From NCBI GenBank assembly GCA_016808115.1, contig JAEQBH010004117.1, positions 356,370 to 420,369 of the forward strand: a stretch of 64,000 nt of DNA, read 5' to 3'. Source of the stretch: Tetrastigma voinierianum. Lineage: Eukaryota > Streptophyta > Magnoliopsida > Vitales > Vitaceae. The notes beneath the pieces are model-generated. The model was not told where the DNA came from and searched no databases. It was given only the letters and a program-made list of their open reading frames with translations. This document shows positions 12,061-25,072 of the stretch, in pieces. The stretch's first letter is position 1. Each line of letters opens with the position of its first letter. Position numbers and translations under genes: made by a program.

Positions 12061-12429
12061 AAATACTTAAAAGTGTGGGGGTGTCTGACTAAAGTGGCGA
12101 GTACCTATACCTAAAAAGGTTAAAATAGGACCAAAAACAGTTGATTGTGTTTTCATTGGTTATGCACATAATAGTAGTGCATATCGTTTTCTGATTCATA
12201 AATCAGAAATTATTGATATGCATGCCAATAAATGCATCTTTATTTGAAAATGTATTTCCTTACAAATCCACCACGAAGTCGAACTTCAGTAAAAGGACTC
12301 ATGATCTTTTGTAATGGCGATGGTCAGAGGCCAACAAGATGATGATGAACTGGAAGCGCGACAAGAACTAGAGCGTCAAAATCTTTTTGGTCAGTTACTA
12401 CAGCATTATCTGTTAGAAGATGAGCCTCA

Positions 12430-13900
12430 GCTTTAAGGAAGCTATGTCGAGCCACGAGCTCCATATTGGAAAGAGGCTATAAGCGGCGAAGTAGAATCCA
12501 TCTTGCAAAATCATGCGTGGGAACTAGTGGATCTTACCAGGGTTAAGGAAACCTCACAGGATATAAATGGATATTCAAGAAGAAAATGGGAGATGAGATG
12601 GATACATTGATAAATACAAAGCGGTTGTTATCAAAGGTTACAAGCAAAAGAGGCTTGGACTATTTTGATACCTACTCACTAAGTAGCCAAAATATCATCC
12701 ATTCGAATGTTAATAGTTGTTGCGGCTATCCACGATCTTGAGATACATCAAATGGATGTAAAGGCGACTTTCTTAAATGGTGACTTGGATGAAGAAGTCT
12801 ACATGGAATTGAAGGGTTTATTTAATTCGAAAGAAAGTTTGTCGACTTTTAAATCCCTTTATGGATTAAAGCAAGCACCAATGCAGTGGCATGAAAAATT
12901 TGACAGTGTAATGATGACAAATGGATCCAAAATCAACGAGTGTGACAAATGTGTATATGTTAAGAACACCGAACGTGGATTTGTCATTATAAATCTCTAT
13001 GTTACAGTGATATACTCATCATAGGTACTTAATAATAGAGTCATTAAAACTACCAAGGAAATGTTCCACAACAAGTTTGACGCATATGAAAGACTTAGGT
13101 GTTCTTGATGTTATACTTGGGATAAAGATCTCGAAACATCAGATGGACTAATATTATCTCGATCACATTACATTGAGAAAATTCTCGAAAAAATTTAAAC
13201 AAAATGATAAGCAGTCCAGTGAGAACACACCATGATGTAAATCTACATCTATCCAAAAATAATAAGCGAAAGCCTTTCACAACAAGAATATACCTGAGCA
13301 ATTAGCGCGGTCGATGTATGTCGTGAAGCTGTGCGGAGTCGGACATAGCTTACGCTGTCAGTAAATTGAGTAGATACACAAGTAATCCAGGTCCGGACCA
13401 TTGGAAGGCTATAGTTAGAGTTTTGAGGTATTTGAAATACTCCCAAAACTATGGATTGCATTACTCAAAAAATATCGGCGATGCCCAGAGGATACTATGA
13501 TCACGGTGGATATCAGGCAAGACTCAAAGTCCACAGTGGCTATCTATTTACACTTGGTGGAGCGATTATCTTGGAAATCTTACAAGCAAACGTGCATTCT
13601 TTAGATCCACGATGGAGTCGAGTTTATTGCCTTTGGATAAAGGCTGGTGAAGAAGCGAGTGAAGCCGTCATTTCTTAGAAGATATTCGATGGCCACAACT
13701 TTGTACTCTTTATTTGCATTCATTGCGATAGTCGTCGGCGATTAAGAAGAGCCTTATGATCATATATATAATGGTAAGTCTTGACATATTCGTCGAATAC
13801 ATATCTAGTAGACAACTTCTCTCTAATGGTATTATGACCATTGAACTCTATAAGGTCGAAAGAGAACATTGCGGATCAGTTAACGAAGGTTTGACCCGGA
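12430..13900 (+). pseudogene. Copia reverse transcriptase-RNase H, broken
   Basis: The clearest part is 12707-13024: IHQMDVKATFLNGDLDEEVYM and SLYGLKQAPMQWHEKFD, both diagnostic of copia RT. The catalytic YVDD box should follow but reads LYVTVIYSS then a stop, so the active site is lost. Later pieces are DIAYAVSKLSRYTSNPGPDHWKA and VLRYLK (RT-RNase H connection) and KENIADQLTK near 13860 (RNase H end). Several frameshifts. Confidence 0.85.
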
Positions 13901-14542
13901 GAAGCTAGTAAGTAAATCCTTCGAGGGAATGGGTTTAAAAACTGTCTGCTAAAGAGTCGCGAATAGCAACCCCTGACCTAGGCATTTGGAGATCCGAGAT
14001 CTAGGTTCAAGGAGACTGACCGAATTTTGTGTGACTAGGTGAAGATACCTTCTGGAGAACAAATCTCCTACTTATTCTATGTCAGAATAGTGATGCTGCG
14101 GCGTTGAATAGGAGTAAGCCACGGCACTAATGATTCTTATATCTTATTAAGGAATGAGAGTGGGGGTATAGCGGAATACCTTCCATAAGTCACCTATGTG
14201 AGTGAGGCGGGTCGGTTCTATGAGAATGATAAAGGCTAAATTCTCTAGAGCCTCGTGAAACCCGGGAATTGTTCGGGGCAGAAATGAACCTGTGCGTGAG
14301 AACCATACGTGTTAGGAAAGATTACAGCGCGTGAATGCTATTGTCTTGGTTTACACACATGATTGAGCGATTCGAGACATCATATTCCGCTGATCAATCG
14401 GTAACCCAGATAGCATTTGAGGGGAAAGGTTCGAGGCCTCGAAGCTACCTTATACATCACGGAAAATTCCAAGGCTGAACTCTCTCTCTTAGTGTCGACA
14501 TGTCATTCGCATTAATCGAGTCGATTTCATTCATGTGGGGAT

Positions 14543-15501
14543 TGTTGGAAAATGGAGGTTTGAGCCTGGCCATTTAGCTATCTTTGAGGTAAAATTACAT
14601 TGGGTCTCATAAAACTTTTTTGGTGGGTCCACATGGGAATGTGTTATCCTCCATGAGGAGATGAAGATCATATATTGAGTTGCTCGAACCATTAAGGAGT
14701 GAATTAGAAATTGCCTCGAACATCACCTTGAAAGCGGTAGTAAAGAGGCTTAAGCTTGTGGAAAGCTTGTGTCCCACATTCGGATGGGAGCAAGAGACTT
14801 TTAAAGTATAAATACACCCACCTTGTAGTTGGGTTTGGGCTGACGTTGATTTTAATGGAAGGGGAGAGGACTGGCTCATTACTTGGTTCGCGCCTGCTTG
14901 CCGCCGTATCCGCCTGCCGGCCGGGCGGGTTCGTGTTCGGGAACTAGCAAACTCGGCTTTTTGGCGTAGCCTTGCTCGTTTTTTGCGTAGGTTCTGGATT
15001 GGGCGATCGTCTTCTCCGGAGAGCCAGCGATTTGCGTCTTCTCTGGTCGCCCGTGAGCAGAACCACTGACCGCCTCTAAGCTTCATGACTATTCGTAGAG
15101 CAGACATGACCATCAGAAGCTTCATGGTATTTGTAGAAACGGTCATGAAGCGAGTCCCATATAAAGACCACACCTTCTCTCATTTTGACATACAAAATTT
15201 ACATATTCATTCATCATTCATTATCATACATTTGAGAGAGACTGAGTTTTGCAAACAGTTCGGTTCGACAGCCAACAAACGAAGTGCTTTTTGATTGTTG
15301 GGAGATCATTTCATCCTGGGAGACAAATTGCCAAAGACTCGAAGCACCCTTTGCGGCGATGGTATGCTTAAGGAGATTGTGTCGGCAGCGAAACGTCTGT
15401 AACGAGGTTCTCATTAATTTAATCTATTTATTATGGTTCCTATGACGATTTCATATACTCGGTTTGTTCTTGTTCTATTTTACGATCTCGAAATTCTAAC
15501 A
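14543..15501 (+). mobile_element. Copia 3' LTR (959 bp)
   Basis: Begins TGTTGGAAAATGG and ends TTCTAACA, giving a TGTT...AACA inverted terminal match, and is preceded by a polypurine tract. A TATA box TATAAATA sits at 14807-14814. Around 15076-15155 a roughly 40-bp unit with AAGCTTCATG is tandemly repeated about twice, a common arrangement in copia LTR regulatory regions. Confidence 0.85.
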
Positions 15502-16120
15502 CCATTTAAACCACCAGTATGGCTCCAATGAACAAATATGACAATCATAAGTCATGATAAGTCGACAAAAATATAAGAAAACAAAGAAAAAATCAAATGA
15601 AAACTCGAATCGAGTGAAAGAAACCACTTTATTGAGGGAGAAAACCCACTTATCGAACTCCTCTCTGATTGTGTTGTTTCGAACTATTGAGATGGTAGCA
15701 AAAGGAATAATAAATTAGGGTTGGCAAAACTTATATATAGGAACACATAGGGCATTTAGTAAATTTATTAGGGGTAATTTAATAATTCTACCGAAGTGAG
15801 GTGGGTATTACAAATATCGAACCCAAACTTGTCGGGCAGAATCGAGGTTGTGATCTGTTCCCCAGGCTCATCCATACTCAATTAAAAATTTCTTAAACCC
15901 GTCCCATTAGGTGTGAGACGGGACAAGTACCCAAAAAACCCCATCCTATTGACATTCCTATCTACAAGTGCAATTGGCACTAATTGGCTCTGTTAGTGCC
16001 TGAATCCACCTTGGGTTTGGAAAAAAAAAACGAACCCAATTACACTTAAACCATACCTGTACCACTAGGAGTAAGGCGGAACCCGAAAAAACTTACCCCG
16101 TTGCCATCCTTAGTCATTTT
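15502..16120. other. Non-coding remnant with a diverged direct repeat
   Basis: No ORF of note. Two similar segments, near 15898-15960 (CCCGTCCCATTAGGTGTGAG) and 16050-16110 (CCTGTACCACTAGGAGTAAG), each followed by ACCC-AAAAA-C, suggest an old direct duplication or remains of an unrecognised repeat. Confidence 0.45.
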
Positions 16121-18470
16121 GTATTATGGTCCGGCCCTTACTTCCAATCACCTACCTTTGCGTCTTCATCAATTCATATAACCTACAAAGAAAAAGCCAT
16201 TACAACTCTTTTATATTGCGTATGTTGGTAGGGGATGAAAATGCTCAGATATATCATTGATGCTATCTGGAGTATATCCGATATCGGTGATAATGGAGCA
16301 TATATCTGAATTATATCAGTTTTGAATGATCATCGTGGAAATATCAGTCGTAGCTGCCACGTGCTCGTTAGTTTAATTTTTCGATAAAATATTCGGGATA
16401 TATCGGAGATATATCGGAATATATTTAAATGGCCAGATTTGAAATCCTGACTTGATCCAACGGTTATAGATTGATCACAACAGTTTAATCTCCAGATAAA
16501 TCGATATTCATGTAAAAATATCCCAGATATATCTCGGAGTATGTCAGATATATCCGTAAAATCTAAGTACCAGATATATCAGCCGAAGCGGAATATTTTC
16601 ATCGCTGGTATCAACTCTTGCCGTCCTATTATTAAAGCCCAGAGCACAACTTTGCAGAAATTATTTCTTTAATTTTTTTTTTCTTTTGTGAAATTATGCT
16701 GGCATTTTCCACTTTTACCATTTTGCAGGGATGAAACCACATAATTGAAACTCATATATACATTAGTTTAGGGAAAAAAAATTATCACTAAACTATCCAA
16801 TTAATTTGTGCCTTATTTAATTATATTTGCCTCTAAAATTAAAAGAAAAAAAAGAAAAAAAATCTAACCTAATTTTCTCTTGACTTTTTCTTTTCTAGCC
16901 AATTTTTCCTTTAGCAAGGAAAGGCAATTTTTTTAGCTATTCTTAACCTAAAATCACCATTTTACACATATTTCTATTAAAAAAAAAAATTCAATAAAGT
17001 GGTTCTTTCATAAAGATCTATGTTTAATTTGTTTTTTCGTGTTTTAGTCGTCGATGCTGGCTGATTATGCGATTTTGTATCGTCTTGAGTACGATGGTTT
17101 GTTTATCATTAAATGCTTTATTCTAGCGTTTATTTAATGCGGATGATTCGTATAATGGAAGCGTATTGATGTCGGATATAGACAACGAATCAAATCACAT
17201 AAAAATTAAAGCTATAGGTTTTTAGTTTTATAATATTGCATCGAATGTGAGGCTTTGGAGTTAATTCGTTATCTTATTAGCTTGGATGTTGTTTAAGTGT
17301 ACATGACTTTTAGCGAATTTGATTATATATTTCTATCGAATGTATTATTAGTTTGAATCAATAAAATTATTTTTCTTTTAAATATATATATATTTGCCTC
17401 TAAAAAAGACTTAATATTTTTTCCCCTCAATATAAACTTGTCAAAATTAACAAATTTAAATACAACCCTGTTAATAATTAGGTAACACGACATGTCACGT
17501 ATAACCCGTTTATTAATTTGGTCATTTAAAATAATATGAATTAATATTAACCCATCAATATTTAACGCCAAATAGCGCATTAAACGAGTTAATGCGAGTT
17601 AAATATTAATTGTATAATATTAAGCGAATTGATTTTGTATTATATGAATTGATACGGATATAACTTATTTATTAAGCGGGTTATACGAGTCGGCGTAAAT
17701 TTGGTAAAAGCAGCGTTTATCACTGTCCACGACGTCACAGCATGTCGAGTTGGTTCGTGGATCATGTCGAGTTTTGCCATGTCTAGATTTAGCTCAATCC
17801 TCACTCTTCAATTTTGTGTCTCACTTATTTAGATCCTAGAGTACTAAGAATGATGATTGTTCTAAGCAATGTTTTAAAAATCGGATCAGATTATCGATCG
17901 ATGATCTTACCGATCCAGGTTAATTGAATTGATCGTAATTTATGAAATCGATTGGTCATAATAGTGAATAGATTTTTAAAACATTGTTTCTAGGAAAAGT
18001 TGTGTTGAAGTAAGCACAATCAATGTAGACCAAAATCTTTGTAGTAATACATGGTCAAGGGGCGACCACCTTGGAAACATGGTCCCTACTCTCTTCTTTG
18101 ATGAGCAACTTTTTCCTTTTATTTATAAAAATAATTATTTGCATTATTAGCCCCCAAATTTCATAATAGATTTCCTCTCCCTGTCATCCATATCATTTGT
18201 TATAGTGGCATTTATTTTTAACCATTATTGTCTCAGCTCCCTGTCTCCAATGGTAAGGATAGATTACTTTTTCATTGAAGTAAATTACACTAACCTTCTT
18301 ATTTGTTTTATTTTATTTTTATCATCCCTTGACAGGGTTATGTTATGAGACCACCAACTTTTCCACACAAAAAAGTTTGAGCTAATTTTGGCTAGCTTCA
18401 ATTGAAAAATAAAAAAAATAGTCCAAATATTATGTAATAAATTGATAATTAATTGCAGTGAATTGGATCT
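16120..18470. repeat. Segmental duplication, copy 1 (expanded by insertions)
   Basis: The left edge (GGTCCGGCCCTTAC ... TTCATCAATTCATATAA, then TTTAATTTTTTTTTCTTTTGTG) and the right part (18121-18455: TTTGCATTATTAGCCC, TTATGTTATGAGAC, AAAAAAGTTTGAGCTAATTTTG) recur in the same order in copy 2 at 19905-20785. Copy 1 is longer because it contains a MITE at about 16229-16608 and about 1 kb of extra AT-rich DNA (about 16980-18000). Part of the latter (17490-17740) has alternating ACCCGTTTATTAA / GCGGGTTATACG phrases typical of decayed TIR elements. No gene is visible. Confidence 0.7.
16229..16608. mobile_element. TIR-type MITE (about 380 bp), possibly hAT-related
   Basis: The ends are TAGGGGATGAAAAT on the left and ATTTTCATCGCTG on the right, whose reverse complement is CAGCGATGAAAAT, so they form imperfect terminal inverted repeats. 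The interior is full of GATATATC-like self-complementary phrases. TGGTA occurs at 16226-16230 and 16606-16610, and CAACTCTT occurs at 16203-16210 and 16612-16619; either could be a target duplication. It has no coding capacity. Copy 2 of the surrounding duplication lacks it, so it is an insertion. Confidence 0.7.
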
Positions 18471-19904
18471 ATTCGAAAGTATCAAGAAGAGTTTGAAAGA
18501 CCGAAGAACGTGATACATAAATGGTCCAAAAAAGCATTTATTTGAATGTTCATGAGCGTATTTATAAAGGAAATAACAAAGACGCACAGTAAAAATGTTC
18601 AAACCCTAATCACTAAAAGACAGTATTAGCTTGATATGCATGAAAGACTATCAAGTAGATGATGAAAAAAATCACTTCGATAGGTCCCAAAGATCTATTC
18701 CAATGGATAACGCAAGAGCAATTTTTCAATGCATCTATTACAAGGCTGACAAATGATGAAATGCGAAGACAAATAGCCTAGGGCCTTCGCTTTAATTGGA
18801 ATGGGTGATTCACATCGGGGCTATCGTTATCATCAATCTATGTAATTACCACTTGAAAGTGAGAAAGTAGAACACCTTACATGAACGATTTCAACCTTAA
18901 ACCTTGAGGATTTCAAGAGGGGAGGAGAAAAAGATAGCTTGAGGATTGAAGACGTTGAAGGTCATCATTTAGCACTTTAATATTTTAATTTTTTATTCCT
19001 CATTAATTATAGCATCTTATCCACATCTTTTAGGCCCACCTCGGGTAGTAAACAAATTGATAGCCGGATCACATGTTTATAGTCTAATATATTATAAAAT
19101 AACCTCATCAAACCCTGATATTATCTCCAAATCATACAGAATAGACAAATCTTAAATAAGCATATGTTTCTATCCATATAATTCATTTGTCAAAAATTGT
19201 TAAATATATGGGTTAAATCTTTCAAATTCGATAGTAGTATATAAGAATGAGGATCGAATTCAAGAACATAGTTTTATAATATAATATGTGTAATATGCAA
19301 AGTAAATTTATATAAAATAAAGATAATTAAGTTAAAAAAAATGTTAGAAAATAACAGATAAACATAGGAACAAAAAAGACGAAACATTAAGATTTATGTG
19401 CAAAACCCAAATGGAGAAAAATCATGGACAGAAGAGCTATAAATCAATTATATCAAAGATGGTATAAGAAAAAGAGAAGAGAAGAAGAAAAATATGATTT
19501 CAATGATCTCATCATCTCACCATACCAAAAATCCTCAAACATAATATATATAGTTTGTGTATAGAAACCCTAGCTCAAATAAACATAAGGCATCAGGACA
19601 AGGCAAAAAAGGGTTTGCTTATTGCGATAAGTCAAAAGTTGTGCGTTAAGATGTCTACCGTTGCAACAAGTTCCTTGTTTTTGGTCTGTCTTTTTCTTTA
19701 TTTATTTTCCGGTTCAAGAATTCGAGTCACCGACACTAAAAACTAAGATTATTTATGTGTGAAATAATGCGAGTGAGGGGCATGGCACATGGCTGCGTGA
19801 AAGTTTGGTCGAGAAAAAAGTGCATGGGGCCGGTGGTTCTCCCTCCGGAAAGCTATTGCCGTTTTATTGGCTGTCAAAACTTTTATAATTAATTAATTTT
19901 TTTT
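18471..19904. other. Non-coding AT-rich spacer between duplicated segments
   Basis: I see no gene, RNA or clear transposon termini. A 63-codon stretch at 19555-19746 has a hydrophobic end but no recognisable family and no gene-like context, so it is not called. Confidence 0.45.
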
Positions 19905-20785
19905 TCCACTTTTTTTTTCCATGGTGGTCCGGCCTTTACGTCTTCGTCAATTCATATAATAAGCTATAAAGAATAAACCTTTTCAACTCTACCAAATACA
20001 GCTTTACCAAAACAATAATTATATCTTTAATTTTTTTTTCTTTTGTGAAATTATGCACATTTTCTCAAGAACTATTCTAAATGAACCAAACCAACCCACT
20101 ATATTTATCCCTCTCACTTTATTTTTTAGCATAGCCATTACAAATTTGTCATGTAATTTTTTTGTTTTTCTTATTTTTTGGAATAAAAATCAGTTTAAAA
20201 AACTATATCAAATAAGTAATTTTGAAAATATAAAAACATTATTTGATATTAATTAAAAATATTTTTGTTATCTAATTTAATATTTTTTTATGTGTGTGTG
20301 TTTTTAAAGAATCAAATATGTTTACCATATTTTCTTCATTCTCATTATTTTTCAAAACAAAAAAACAATTTTTAAGAATGATAACAAAAACAGGTCTTAA
20401 TTTTTTTTTCCTTTTTTATTTATAAAATAATTAGTTGCATTATTGGCCCAGATTGGAATGTCGTTTGCGTCTCCCTTGACCAATCAATCATGCATATTTA
20501 TAATTAAGGAAAATAATATTTTAATTTGTAATTCATTACCTGTTTAATAATATCCCACCATTATTAAATCTCCCGCTCTTTCTTTCTCCAATCATAAGTA
20601 TACATTACTTTTTGTATTAAAGTAAACTGTACCAATTGTTATTTATTTATTTTATATCCCTTCCTAAGTAATGCTACTTATGTTATGAGACGACAAAAAA
20701 GTTTCAGCTAATTTTGTCTAGCGTCTATTAAAAAAAAAATCGTACAAATATTATATAATAAATTATTAATTACGTTTGACTCAAT
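19905..20785. repeat. Segmental duplication, copy 2 (compact)
   Basis: Shares with copy 1, in the same order and orientation: GGTCCGGCCTTTACGTCTTCGTCAATTCATATAA, the T-rich TTTAATTTTTTTTTCTTTTGTG, GTTGCATTATTGGCCC, TTATGTTATGAGAC and AAAAAAGTTTCAGCTAATTTTG. It lacks the MITE and the 1-kb insert of copy 1. Non-coding. Confidence 0.7.
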
Positions 20786-21354
20786 GTGATGTTGGAATTA
20801 AAAAACAAGTATTATTATATTATAATATAAAATGAATAGAAATAAAAAAAATTGATAATTAATTTGGAAAACACTTTAAAAATAATATTTAAAAGGTTGT
20901 ATTTGTGATATTTTATAAAATAAAAGTTTATCAAAAAATATGTGAGCAGTTAGATTTATAAGATTTATAAGGATATTTGATATCTTTTAACTGAATATTA
21001 AAAAAAAATAAAAGAGGGAAGTAGTTAAATACTTAGATTAAAAGATGATTACTGATATATATACGGAATCAAATTTCGAAACAATCATAATTTTGTTACA
21101 GAATCCAATTTCAAATCTAAAACCAAACTTAATCATCTAAGTTTTTGGGGAAAAGGGTCACAGCTGGGCATGGTGATGTGACAATACACATTTTCCAGAG
21201 AAAATTTGGCCCCACAACTGGGATATATTCCCCAGCTACACAGCCAAATCCATAATCATTCCAGCTACACAGCAAAATCCATAATGATTTTGTCTGTTTG
21301 TTTCTCGAGAAACTTCAAACCCAATTGATTATTATTACCTTTCCCATGCCCTTC
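20786..21354. other. Non-coding DNA 5' of the Harbinger element, with a 29-bp tandem duplication
   Basis: Mostly AT-rich. CCAGCTACACAGCCAAATCC and its next 9 bases are repeated head to tail with two mismatches at 21232-21260 and 21261-21289. It may be the distal promoter region of the membrane-protein gene whose exon is at 26184, displaced by the transposon. That is inference. Confidence 0.5.
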
Positions 21355-22339
21355 TTAGAGCAACTCCAACGGGAGTTGCTATCGAAGTGGCATCACCATG
21401 CTTCTTGAAATGGCGGCGCAGAAATACAGCAGTATTCGCGGAGATGGCGTCGAAGGTGGCGAAATCTGTCCGTGATGTTGGGGTCTTGTATTTAGCGGCG
21501 GAGTCAGAGAGAGAGAAGGAGGATGCGAAATAGTAGTTGATGGATCTGTGCGGAATTTCAGCGGATCTACCGAGCGGCTATATTCAGTTCAAATTACATA
21601 AATGAGCCAAGTGAAAGGAAGCTACTCGCGCTGCGAATTTGCGAGAGCGAGCCCTAATACTAGCTCTTTTGAGCGTCTTACTCACGGTAGCCCAGGCTGA
21701 GGCCACTGGCATTTGCGGAATGCTGGGTGTCAGGTCGTAGAAAGGGAGGAAGAGGAAGAAAGAAAGAAGGAGGAGGAAGAGGAAGAAAGCAAGAAAGAGT
21801 CGTGTTTGAGGAGAAGCAGAAAGGCAGAAGGAGGAAGAGGAAGAGGGCTGCGAAAAGGTTATTTCCTTTCCAAATTGAAATTATGATTTTTATGGTCGTT
21901 GCTTGATAAATTGCAATCATTCCTTTTTTAATTTCAATTTTGATTTTAAATGGGTTATATTAATTGCAAATATTTTACATTAATTATAAATTTTATATCA
22001 GATGTATTAATTTGGCAACTTTATAAATTACTCATTATTTTAAATTAATTATAATTTTAATTAAAAAATTGCTCCATTCTTTAAATTGACAAATTGATTT
22101 TTTTAAATTTAAATTGATGAATTGATAATTTTTAATTGATAAATTGCTAATTAGTCAAATTAATTATATTTTGTAGATTTATTTGTATACTTTATAAATT
22201 CTTTATTACATTAATTGATTAAAAAATTTTTTTTTAGATGAACACCTGATATAGCGGTTAACTGGCCGGTTCAACATGAGGCAGCCTTGGATTTATATGG
22301 TAATCTTATCAGCTCGCAATCACGGTATTAGGCGCCGGC

Positions 22340-23180
22340 TACGGGAATGAAGTCTCGTTAAAGATTGAAAAAATCGCGAAAAAACAGAAAACCTGCAGTA
22401 GAAGAAGATAAATTAATTGTGTCTGCGTGGGGCAATACGAAACAAGATGCGTGCGGGAATGAGCAACTGGTGGTGCGATTACAGCGAATATTCTGTCTTG
22501 AGCTTCGTAGGCGATCGTGGAGCGTTCTCAATCTTACATTAAAAGTCGTTGGAGTGATATAAATCACGAATGCGTGAATTTGTCGGTTTTAAAGTCAAAT
22601 TGGCGGCGCCAGACAAAGTGGAGCCTTGCCGACGAAATAATGTAAGATATGAAGCATTTTAGGCTGGTATGATTTGATATTTGGGCTATTAAGCCCGAAT
22701 AATTTCGTATGTTTTAGGTTGATGGAAAGCGAAAAGAAATGTTTGCTTCAGATAAGCCCGAAACCATTTTCAATCTGACGTTGTTGGAATATATTGAAAT
22801 GGAGCGAGTGGACTCTACGTCGGCCAGCCGTAAAGAAGCCTTCGTTCAATGGTAGTCCTGTACCGGATCGGCTCATGTTGAATCTGTTTGATGTTTCAGT
22901 ATTTAAGGGATGGCAATGACAGCTACGTCCTCCCCCGACCTCGATGGCGTTGGGCGAGAAGGTTTCGAAGAAGCGACTTAAAAACAAGAGAAACAAGCCC
23001 AGATGTCGAAGATCGGCTAGATCGTCGCCTTTGGAATGAAGAATGGAAGTGGAGCAGCCAAGTTGAGCGACGAGCAAGGAAATTTATCTTTCAATGAGAG
23101 ATAGCGTTAGGAGTGGCATCGTAAGCAAATTAGAAATTGAAGTATATTTGAAATTCAAATGCAAAATGAGATGAAAATCG
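22340..23180 (+). pseudogene. Harbinger ORF1, Myb/SANT-like DNA-binding protein, broken
   Basis: KPAVEEDKLIVSAW followed by GNTKQDACGNEQ matches the trihelix/SANT-like start of Harbinger ORF1 proteins. Downstream, RRSWSVL...VVGV stands for the SL-SRW--I helix, and 22900-23095 resembles the basic 'RP-G-KAAK' tail followed by charged helices. Stops and frameshifts separate these parts. In active elements ORF1 binds the transposon ends and helps import the transposase into the nucleus. Confidence 0.75.
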
Positions 23181-23499
23181 TGGAAGCGAATCTCTTCTTG
23201 CCATGGACCCTCTTTTCTATGACATGTGGAATAACTTTGAAGATAGAGGTTATGAAAAAAAGCGGGGTTTAATTTTTAGTTGTTATTTATTATGTTGCTA
23301 TTATTTTTTAATTGTAATCGCTCTATTTATTATGTTGCGATTGGAATTGAAAATATAACTTAGAGTGAAATTGGAATTGAAAAACAATAACTTGTAAAAA
23401 ATTGGAATTGAAATTAGAATCTGACATGAAGTGAAATTCTTGCATTCAAAATACAGCTGATATTGGAAATTTGGAATTAAAATACTGCTTGTAAATTGA

Positions 23500-24780
23500 A
23501 ATTGGAATTGAAAAACAACTGACTTGAAATTGATGAGTGCATTTGTTCTTGAAGTATGGATTCCTGAATGTTCGATAAGATCGTGAAGTTGAGAATGAAG
23601 TAACTTGTCGCGTCGATAATGAGGTTCGTGAAGTCTTACAGTCGGGTGTATATCGTGAGAATGACCTACGGTAGTTTGCATCACTTCCATCAAAGTCATT
23701 ATTCTCGCGTCAGCCGTCTTTCGATAGCCCAGTAATATGCGTTATTATGCGCGGCACTATGTCTGCGAGTGTTTAACTACATCCGCAGCGTCTTTGATGC
23801 GTCTGATTCGCAACGGGCTTGAAGTACCCCCGAATGCGCTACATCTTTAACGCACCTGAAACTGCGTGGCACTGCATGAAATGTTTTCTTGAACCTTGTG
23901 GGCCAAGGGAATTGTTTTTACAAATGTTGACCAGTTTGGATAAATACCATCAGCTAGATAATATCCCATTCTACTCATGGCCAGATTAATTATGTAGTTA
24001 GCGGAGAGCGTGGCCGTTTCTTAATAATGTAAAAGCAGGGGGACTATCTAGAGCATTTATGTCGTTGATAGGCAGGGAGTAATACAAAAGAATGCGTACC
24101 GTATCGAAGATCTTGAATCTGCTTGAACACAAAATGATTGTTGGTTCGTAATGATAGCCAAATTATCTTGTCTGCTTCTTGCGCGGTGGAATGATTTTAA
24201 AACCCCCATAAAATGGATCGATGCTCACTGCTTGTCGGGGAAGCGCGTTGTTCCACACAGTTTGTAGTGATCGAAGCGATATCGGCTGTGTTTGTTGGCG
24301 CCGGGTAATGGTCGCGAACATTCTGATAACGAACTTTGTGGCAGCCTGCCCGGACTCTCATGGCGAGTCTTCTCGATTCGATGTATTCATTACGAATCTG
24401 CTTAGGTGTTATATGAAACGAAATTACATGCTTGTTGTTATCTTTTGAAGGGATATGGCTAGGAACTCAGCGGCATACGTTCTTTGAATCAGTATGGATC
24501 GTATTGTTCGGCTCATTCTTGTCGAAAGAAAAGAGGGCGAGGCTCATTCGGGCTCCTTGAAAAAAACTTCGTATACGAGAGTAGCAAAGTAGTCGCGATA
24601 GAGTCTTTCGTGACCTTAATCCTCTGCGATTAAGCAGATTCGTGGCTGGAACGGAACTACGATGTCTTCTTAGCGATCCTTGCTCAAACCCTTCGGACCT
24701 TGTAGTTCACGGCCTCTGACGCGCCAAATCGTCGTTGTCTTGATATTGAGGATGCTCTGAAATATTAGGAAGCTTGATTA
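23500..24780 (-). pseudogene. Harbinger DDE transposase, broken
   Basis: The minus-strand translation contains GYYLADGIYPNWSTF, a strongly conserved transposase segment that includes a catalytic Asp region. Upstream is an eroded EYIESRRLAMRV/CHKVRYQ-type N-terminal half, and near the end QLHDLIEHSGI resembles the conserved LI-H-W tail. The reading frame is interrupted repeatedly, so it is inactive. Confidence 0.75.
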
Positions 24781-25029
24781 AATATCTCGGCAGTGAGCAG
24801 AAAATATGAAAGGATAAGCATTAGAAGAGAAGTGAGATATTGGAAAGCTGAAGAATGTAAGATAGTTGGATGAAAAGCATGAGAAAAAACATTCGTATTT
24901 ATAGGCGAATTATAATTTTTTAAATTTTAATTTTGTGGTTAAAATTTCAAATTTAATTTAATGATTTGAAATTTGAAATTGAATTGTGAATGAAATTTGA
25001 AATTTGAAATTGAAGTGAAATTTGAGAAC

Positions 25030-25072
25030 TTTGAAATTTGAAATTTGAAATTTGAAATTTGAAATTTGAAAT
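25030..25072. repeat. (TTTGAAA)n heptamer array in the Harbinger 3' part
   Basis: Six consecutive TTTGAAA units, with scattered further copies from 24960. The unit is nearly self-complementary. Likely slippage product. Confidence 0.9.

Larger units (their letters stand above)
10165..15501 (+). mobile_element. Ty1/copia retrotransposon, 5' LTR missing, decayed
   Basis: Order on plus: gag remnants, integrase, reverse transcriptase, RNase H, polypurine tract (ATGTGGGGAT just before 14543) and a 3' LTR. The order integrase before RT defines copia. Wording such as MDVKATFLNGDLDEEVYMEL fits the Tork/Tnt1-like group. No 5' LTR was found; the element begins beside a truncated gypsy LTR. Stops and frameshifts occur in every domain, so it is not autonomous. 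Confidence 0.9.

Noticed and set aside
14607..15173. 188-codon minus-strand open frame
   Set aside because: It lies inside the copia 3' LTR in antisense and shows no domain.
19555..19746. 63-codon frame with a hydrophobic C-terminal part
   Set aside because: No family, promoter or splice context; chance in AT-rich DNA is the simplest view.
21678..21920. Minus-strand Phe/Leu/Pro-rich open frame
   Set aside because: It is a by-product of a GGAAGA-rich purine tract inside the Harbinger element.
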